A stretch of 64,000 bases of DNA from Protea cynaroides (lineage: Eukaryota; Streptophyta; Magnoliopsida; Proteales; Proteaceae): positions 50,732,663-50,796,662 of the forward strand of contig CM053270.1 of assembly GCA_028583415.1 (NCBI GenBank). The letters run 5' to 3'. The translations under genes were made by a program, and so were the position numbers. The first letter of the stretch is position 1; the number at the start of each line of letters is the position of its first letter. Shown one piece after another: positions 59,041 through 64,000 of the stretch. The notes under the pieces are model-generated. The model did no database searches. It had not been told where the DNA came from and saw nothing but the letters and a program-made list of their open reading frames with translations.

Positions 59041-60245
59041 ATTGTAGCTGCTTTCTGGGCTTAGGACACTCCCTTGAATAATGTCCTACTTGGTTGCAGT
59101 TAAAGCATTTTACTCCTTTGTTGTTTTACTTTTGTTGCGGTTGAGCTACTGGAGTAGTCTTGGCTGCAGCATTGTCTTGGGTATGGAAGGGTTTGAATGT
59201 CCTTGTATTCCCTCGGTTATAAGAATTCCCATTTGGCCTCTTGATACCTCTATTCTGAGCAAAATAGCTCTCTTTTTGGCTCGACTCTATCACTCGAGCA
59301 ATCTATACTGCTTCATTGTAGACTTTCTTCTCCAGTCCCAGAACATGCTCGGGAATGCTTCCCCTAAGTCCCATGATGAACCTTCGGGTCTTGGTATTTT
59401 CCTCTTGCATGCTGGTGGGTGCAAAGAAAAACAGCTCCTCATAACACTATTGGTATGCATCTACGATCATTTGCCCCTGATATAAACTCAGGAACTCTCT
59501 TTCCATAGAATCTCTGAAACTTCTGGGGAAGTACTTTTCAAAGAACGCTTCTTTATAGATAGCCCAGTTCAATTGGGCGTGCTTGGTTAACAGATATGTC
59601 CTGGTAGACTTCCCCCAATTGTGTGCATCGCCCTTCAGCATAAATGTGGCGCACAACAGTTTTTTTTCCTCAGTAACTGTCATCATCATAAAATTCCTTT
59701 CCATCTCGTCGATCCAATGATCTGGCCATAAAGGATCTGCTAGCTTGCCATTATATTCTTTAGGTTTCTTTTTCAGGAAGTGCTCGACCAGTCGAGAATG
59801 GTCCAACTGATACTGAGCATAGGCCCCATACATAGATGGTTAATACTGGTAACTGCCTTAAGCTACCTCAGGGTTCTGTACTGGAGCTTGCACAACTGGC
59901 GTTTGAGGTGCTTGGGGTACCGTGTTGCTACCCCCTGGTACTGTGCTAGCTTGTCCGGCTGGCATAGGTGTAGTATGTGCAGCTGGAAAAACCATTCCTA
60001 TAGCAGCTTGCATATTGGCTTGAACCTCCTCTATTTGCTGCAGCTGTTGTGCCAGGTTTATTACGGCTGTGGCCAAATCTATAGGTGGGGCTGGCAAGTT
60101 TGTGGGATTTGCCTGACCATTAGCTCCTAGCGGTGCCACGTTCGGATTCTCTTGTACTTCAGGAATTTCATGGCTAGTTCCCTCTACAGGTGGTGGTGGT
60201 GAAATTGGGTTACGTCATCGTCTGTTCCCTCTTCGCCTAACCATT
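59041..60245 (-). pseudogene. Chromovirus gag
   Basis: Starts MVRRRGNRR at 60245 followed by TGA (likely from CGA). Pro/Gln-rich N-terminus (60139-59858: LPAPPIDLATAVINLAQQLQ). Retrotransposon gag domain at 59833-59447 with FLKKKPKEYNGKLADPLWPD, WIDEMERNF and YFPRSFRDSMEREFLSL. The CCHC zinc knuckle at 59041-59115 reads KCFNCNQVGHYSRECPKP. One or more frameshifts lie between the pieces (59130-59450). Confidence 0.85.
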
Positions 60246-60379
60246 TCCTGTTCTGGTGGTGGTAGTGTCTGAAAACAATCATAAACCATGTGAGGCAATC
60301 AATATAAGTTGTTCCCAAGTCAAAATTCAACTAATCAATATAGATTTCCAATTTTTCAAATCATTTAGTAAAAATACTG

Positions 60380-60605
60380 AATTTTCTATCGTAGGGTCGA
60401 TGGTAGGGTCGCTCCTTATGCGACCCTAGGGTATGCGACCCTAAGAACACTGTCAGCTCACGGAGAGCCTAGGGTCGATGGTAGGGTCGATATAAGTCTG
60501 ACCCTAGGTCCGACCCATGGTTCTCTGTCAGATCACCGAGAGCCTAGGGTTGATGATAGGGTCGGTCGTAGGGTCGCACATTTTGGTTGAATTTTGCGAC
60601 CCTAC
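60380..60605. repeat. GGGTCGA repeats in the chromovirus leader
   Basis: TAGGGTCGATGGTAGGGTCG, CGACCCTAGGGT and related words repeat here in both orientations, making several short palindromes. The same motif occurs within the LTRs of copies D (52280-52460, 52960-53070) and E (55700-55830, 56340-56470). Confidence 0.75.
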
Positions 60606-60761
60606 AATCCAGAATTAGGTTTTTAAACCTAATTTTGGATTCATTTCCCATTCTTTCTCTTTTCTTCCAACTCAACTCGCTTCCCCTGAGTTGCTACAGT
60701 AACGACCCCTAGTGTATGGTGATTGTTTCTTCCGTTCACGACTCCCATTCCTTCCCTTCAG

Positions 60762-61203
60762 GTATGCTCTCTACTGTTTCACATTTTTAAGTTTTCAAAA
60801 CTAGGTTTTCATCCATTTATATCATTTTCTTGAAATTAAAATTTTTTTAACCCTAAAAATTTCATTTTTATTGGGGGATTTTGCTATTGGTCACCCAATG
60901 GACGAAAGCCCTCAAAAATATTTGAGTTTCATCGGTTAGTTATCGAGAAACTTGAACTTTTCCATTTTTAACCTAATTTTTGAGATTTTTTGAATTTATT
61001 GAAATTTCTTCAAATTCGATCTTTCTAGATTAAATTTCCAACTGTATGAACTTTGCAGGATGGTTTGGAACCTATGTAAGTCCTCCTGCCCAGTTGTTTG
61101 GGTGAAAAGTGAGGCTTTTGGCCAAATCATGCCATTATAATGCTGAAATTTTTATGTTTTTCACCATTACTAATATCTTGTTTGTTCTTCTGTGTCTTGA
61201 CAG
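60762..61203 (+). other. Putative intron of the antisense gene
   Basis: TTCAG/GTATGC at the left and a pyrimidine-rich TTCTTCTGTGTCTTGACAG at the right form good plant donor and acceptor sites on the + strand, six bases before the ATG of the antisense ORF. If real, the upstream exon (about 60650-60761) is untranslated. Confidence 0.45.
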
Positions 61204-61208
61204 ATAGT

Positions 61209-62434
61209 ATGGCTCGTACCAAGGTTCCTAGGGCTCATGACACCATTCATTTCCGCTCCAAAGAGGCCGAAGCTCGGTATGCTAGCTATGAGCGTAAGAA
61301 AGTAAAAGGGGGTCGCTGTGTAAACTTGGCTAGTCTAGCCTTATTCAACGTGGATGGGGCATTTGCTGACATGGGCTGGTTTCCTGTAATCACCTATGAG
61401 GTTTGTACTCATCCTGCTTTGGTGAAGCAGTTCTATTGCAATCTCCAGGTAGTGGGGGATCGCAAAGACACAGAGAGGGGTTGGGAGCTCAGGATCACTA
61501 GCTACGTCAAAGGGGTGAAGGTTTCATTTAACTGCCAGTAGTTGATTGATCTTTTGGGCATATCAAATGATGGCTCTTCAGTATACTGTGCTCCCAAGGA
61601 ACCCCAATTCCTATCCTTGGCGATGCGTGCTGAGATTGATAGTCAGCTCATTAGAGATGATCGCTGGGAGATGAAAGCAATCAACCTACGGCCAGAGCCT
61701 TGGGTGTTCTGCAAAATTATCCAGCACAACCTGATACCCAGAGTGGACATTATGAGAGGATCTCCCAGTTGACTCAGTATGTCCTCTACTGCATTTGCAC
61801 AAAGCAGCTTGTCTACCTTCCTTATATTATCATCCGAACGATGATCCGTGCTACGCTGCCTGGTCAGTTAGGCAACCTGCCCTACGGATGTCTGATCACC
61901 ATACTGCTCACACGCCTGCACGTTGATTTAGTGGATGAGAGGATTCAAGAGAAGACCTTCTCATTCGACCTTGACTAGGAGGCCATCTGTAGGATGGGTA
62001 TGCGGGATGCTCAGGTCAGTGATGATGGGAGAAATGCTCTGGTGCATCCTCGTACTCGAGTAGAGGTAACAGACGCTGAGGTAGTAGCAGCAGCAGCAGG
62101 AGCAGGGGTCCATGGGGGTGATGCTGACGATGAGGATCGTATGTTCATGGATGTAGGCGCCATACCTCCTCCATCACCTCTACATTCTACTGGAGCTGGT
62201 CCATCTCGGATTCTTTCACACACTGCTGGTCCTTCACGCCCACCCTCTGATGATATTATGGGGCTACTGTGTGAGATTAGAGAGGCCCAACCCGTGTCAG
62301 ATCAGTGGATGGCCTAGCTGGAAGCTAGTCTTCAGGTGACCCAAACTCAGGTGGCCTGGTTGACTAGAGTGTATGCTGAGGACTACGATAGAGATCGCGA
62401 GGCACCTCCTCCTCCAGCACCTCCAGTTCCATGA
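61209..62434 (+). pseudogene. Antisense ORF of chromovirus, plant transposon-type domain
   Basis: Runs opposite to gag/pol between gag and the PBS. About 408 codons from MARTKVPRAHDTIHFR to PPPAPPVP. Recognisable parts are VNLASLALFNVDGAFADMGW, LVKQFYCNLQV and SYVKGVKVSF (61300-61530), then RPEPWVFCKIIQHNLIP and, one frame on, LPYIIIRTMIRATL and LPYGCLITILLTRLHVDL (61690-61930). This two-part pattern is what I recall as the Pfam 'putative plant transposon protein' domain (PF20167). The C-terminus is Ala/Pro-rich and acidic. Broken by three TAG codons (61539, 61976, 62315) and one frameshift near 61740. Function unknown; an antisense ORF here parallels those reported in Tat elements. Confidence 0.65.
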
Positions 62435-62705
62435 TGTATATTTTCTTTTTATACTTCTTTGTACTACAGAGTAACTGTTCAGATTATGGATTGTACTCTG
62501 ATTTGGGTATGTATAAACGTTGCTTTTTATTTAATGTATATAAAACTTGTTCCTCCTTTTCTATATGCATTATTTTTTTCTTAATTTTGTCTCAAATAAC
62601 ACAGGTACTTATGGTGTGTTATTATTACAGCTTTTTAAATTTTTATCCTAACTCAGTTCACGAGCTTTGGTGGGAGTATATCGGTTTAATAGACAGGGCC
62701 TTATA
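62435..62705 (+). other. Presumed 3' flank of the antisense gene
   Basis: AT-rich sequence with TTTATTTAATGTATATAAAA near 62525, a possible polyadenylation region for the + strand unit. In element sense it is the leader just after the PBS. Confidence 0.3.
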
Positions 62706-62717
62706 GCTCTGATACCA
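62706..62717 (-). other. Chromovirus primer-binding site
   Basis: TGGTATCAGAGC on the minus strand, three bases from the end of the 5' LTR; complementary to initiator tRNA-Met. Confidence 0.93.
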
Positions 62718-62720
62718 AGT

Positions 62721-63219
62721 CGTCACACCCCAATTCCGCACTATTAAGAATGGTGTGATGAACCGTCAATAAACCAACGGTTCAACTAGGATTTCGAATA
62801 GGCTGTGTTCGTTTGCTTAAACCATACACATCCACAATAAAAATCAGAATAAATACACGATAGCGAAAGTCTTTAATATTAATGAACTGAGAGTCTAAAG
62901 ATGTTATCAACAATAAATTATCCAATTATCTTCAAAAGAACTAAGACATAATTTAAATAACTTAATCAATTACATCGTCTGTATAACTTAAACAAAATTA
63001 ATAAAAAATGCATGAGTTGCATTCGCATGATGAATCATGTGACTCCATTATAGCTTCCGCGTCCATTGCTGCAACATGCCCATACACAGGAATATTCATA
63101 TAGTCTTCCACAGTAGTACCTGCATCATCAACTAAAAATATTCGACATCGAAAGGGTGAGCACACATCATGGCTCAGTGAGCAAACAAAATAAAGCAACA
63201 AACATATACATGAATTCAA
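62721..63219 (-). mobile_element. 5' LTR of the chromovirus, truncated
   Basis: The last 499 bases of the LTR, closely matching 50904-51400. The terminal TGACA has become TGACG. It stops at 63219, where unrelated inverted sequence begins, so at least 1.8 kb of this LTR is missing. Confidence 0.88.
62998..63219 (-). other. Conserved mini-ORF in the 5' LTR (truncated)
   Basis: Reads MNSCICLLLYFVCSLSHDVC, then RIFLVDDAGTTVEDYMN, VYGHVAAMDAEAIMESHD and SSCECNSCIFY. Relative to the 3' LTR copy it has only a handful of amino-acid changes. The upstream part is lost at the junction. Confidence 0.5.
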
Positions 63220-64000
63220 ACTCCAAGGACAAGGAAACTCAAGTCACGAATCTAACAGCCACTCTGCAGCGACTAAGAAAAGAGAAGCTTTATGCTAAAT
63301 TTACAAAGTGTGAGTTTTGGCTAAATGAAGTCGCTTTCATAGGCCATGTTGTATCTGTTGAAGGAATTAAAGTGGATCCTAGCAAGATTGAAGCCATTGT
63401 GAAGTGGGAAGCACCTAAGAGTGTTGCAGAGATCAGAAGTTTCCAAGGTCTAGCTGGGTATTACCGATGATTCGTAGAAGATTACTCCAGAATCACCGTT
63501 CCTCTCACGAGTTTGACTAAGAAAGGAGAAAAGTTTGTTTGGACCGATAAATGTGAAGAGAGTTTCCAAACATTGAAAGTTAGATTGATATCTGCTCCCA
63601 TCTTGACTATTCCTATTCTAGGACAACCATTTACCATGTACACTGATGTGTCTAGGTTGGGTTTAGGATGTGTGCTTATGCAAGGAGAACAAGTAGTTAC
63701 GTATGCCTCAAGCCAATTGAAGACACAGGAGAAGAACTATCCCACTCATGACTTGGAATTAGTGGCAGTAGTACATGCTATCAAGATATGGAGACATTAT
63801 TTGTATGGAGAAAAATTTCAGATTAAATCAGATCATAAGAGTCTCACTTATCTTTTTAATCAAAAGGAGCTGAACATGAGACAAAGAAGATGGCTATATA
63901 ATTATTGAAGGATTATGATTGCGATATCCAGTATCATCCAGGGAAGGCTAATGTAGTTGCTGATGCGCTAAGCAGAAGAGCAATGATAAAATTCCAATGA
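63220..64000 (+). pseudogene. Inverted chromovirus RT/RNase H fragment
   Basis: On the + strand, opposite to the main element: from DKETQVTNLTATLQRLRKEK through FTKCEFWLNEVAFIGHVVSV and SVAEIRSFQGLAGYYR, a TGA at 63468-63470, then RNase H (KFVWTDKCEESF, YTDVSRLGLGCVLMQ, THDLELVAVVHAIKIW, IKSDHKSLTYLF, ADALSRR). It corresponds to minus-strand 57130-57940 of the nearby element and continues past the window. The first RNase H motif reads TDVS instead of TDAS. A single-base change near 63903 ends the frame early. Confidence 0.9.

Noticed and set aside
63156..63470. Chimeric 104-codon frame beginning MSTHHGSVSKQN
   Set aside because: Starts in antisense of an LTR and runs into RT across a rearrangement junction; not a designed gene.

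Overview
This is nuclear DNA of a flowering plant. Two ordinary plant genes are present, and nearly everything else is transposon sequence, including a chromovirus, a Tat-lineage retroelement, copia, LINE, hAT and Mutator-type elements, MITEs and a tRNA-derived SINE. AT is high and introns are of plant type. I cannot name the species. There is one 500-base run of N (8659-9158).

Host genes, both on the + strand. (1) A complete selenium-binding protein / methanethiol oxidase gene has seven coding exons between 15920 and 21408; the exons sum to 1470 bases (489 aa). (2) An intronless RALF-type signalling peptide precursor of 112 aa lies at 27274-27612. A decayed fragment resembling splicing factor SF1/BBP lies at 2107-2260, and fragments of a cationic amino acid transporter (CAT) gene are carried inside a Mutator-like element at 10693-12074.

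Layout. 0-10.3 kb: LINE remnants, a foldback element and two solo LTRs of one Ty3/gypsy family. 10.7-13.3 kb: two non-autonomous TIR elements side by side, the first a Pack-MULE. 15.4-21.6 kb: SBP gene. 23.3-26.1 kb: foldback elements and a MULE with long TIRs and a near-perfect 9-bp target duplication. 27.2-27.6 kb: RALF. 28.2-31.6 kb: decayed copia element (minus) with a Tourist-like MITE inside. 31.6-33.7 kb: decayed hAT transposase. 34.3-37.0 kb: third solo LTR.

37.4-64 kb is a nest of retroelements. A copia LTR and gag (+) stop where the long LTR of a Tat-lineage element (minus) begins. That element, with dual RNase H and an extra downstream ORF, is broken in its gag part by a Tekay/Del-like chromovirus (minus, LTR 50904-53209, PBS 62706-62717). 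The chromovirus integrase is itself split by a solo LTR (54297-56612). The 5' LTR breaks at about 63220 into an inverted RT/RNase H fragment.

Two points deserve most attention. All LTRs of this gypsy family share a short reading frame near their 3' end whose protein sequence looks better conserved than its DNA. The chromovirus also carries, between PBS and gag and on the opposite strand, a separate gene-like unit with a plausible intron and a plant transposon-type domain. Nearly all pol and antisense-ORF stop codons look like C-to-T changes at CG or CHG sites, as expected of old methylated copies.
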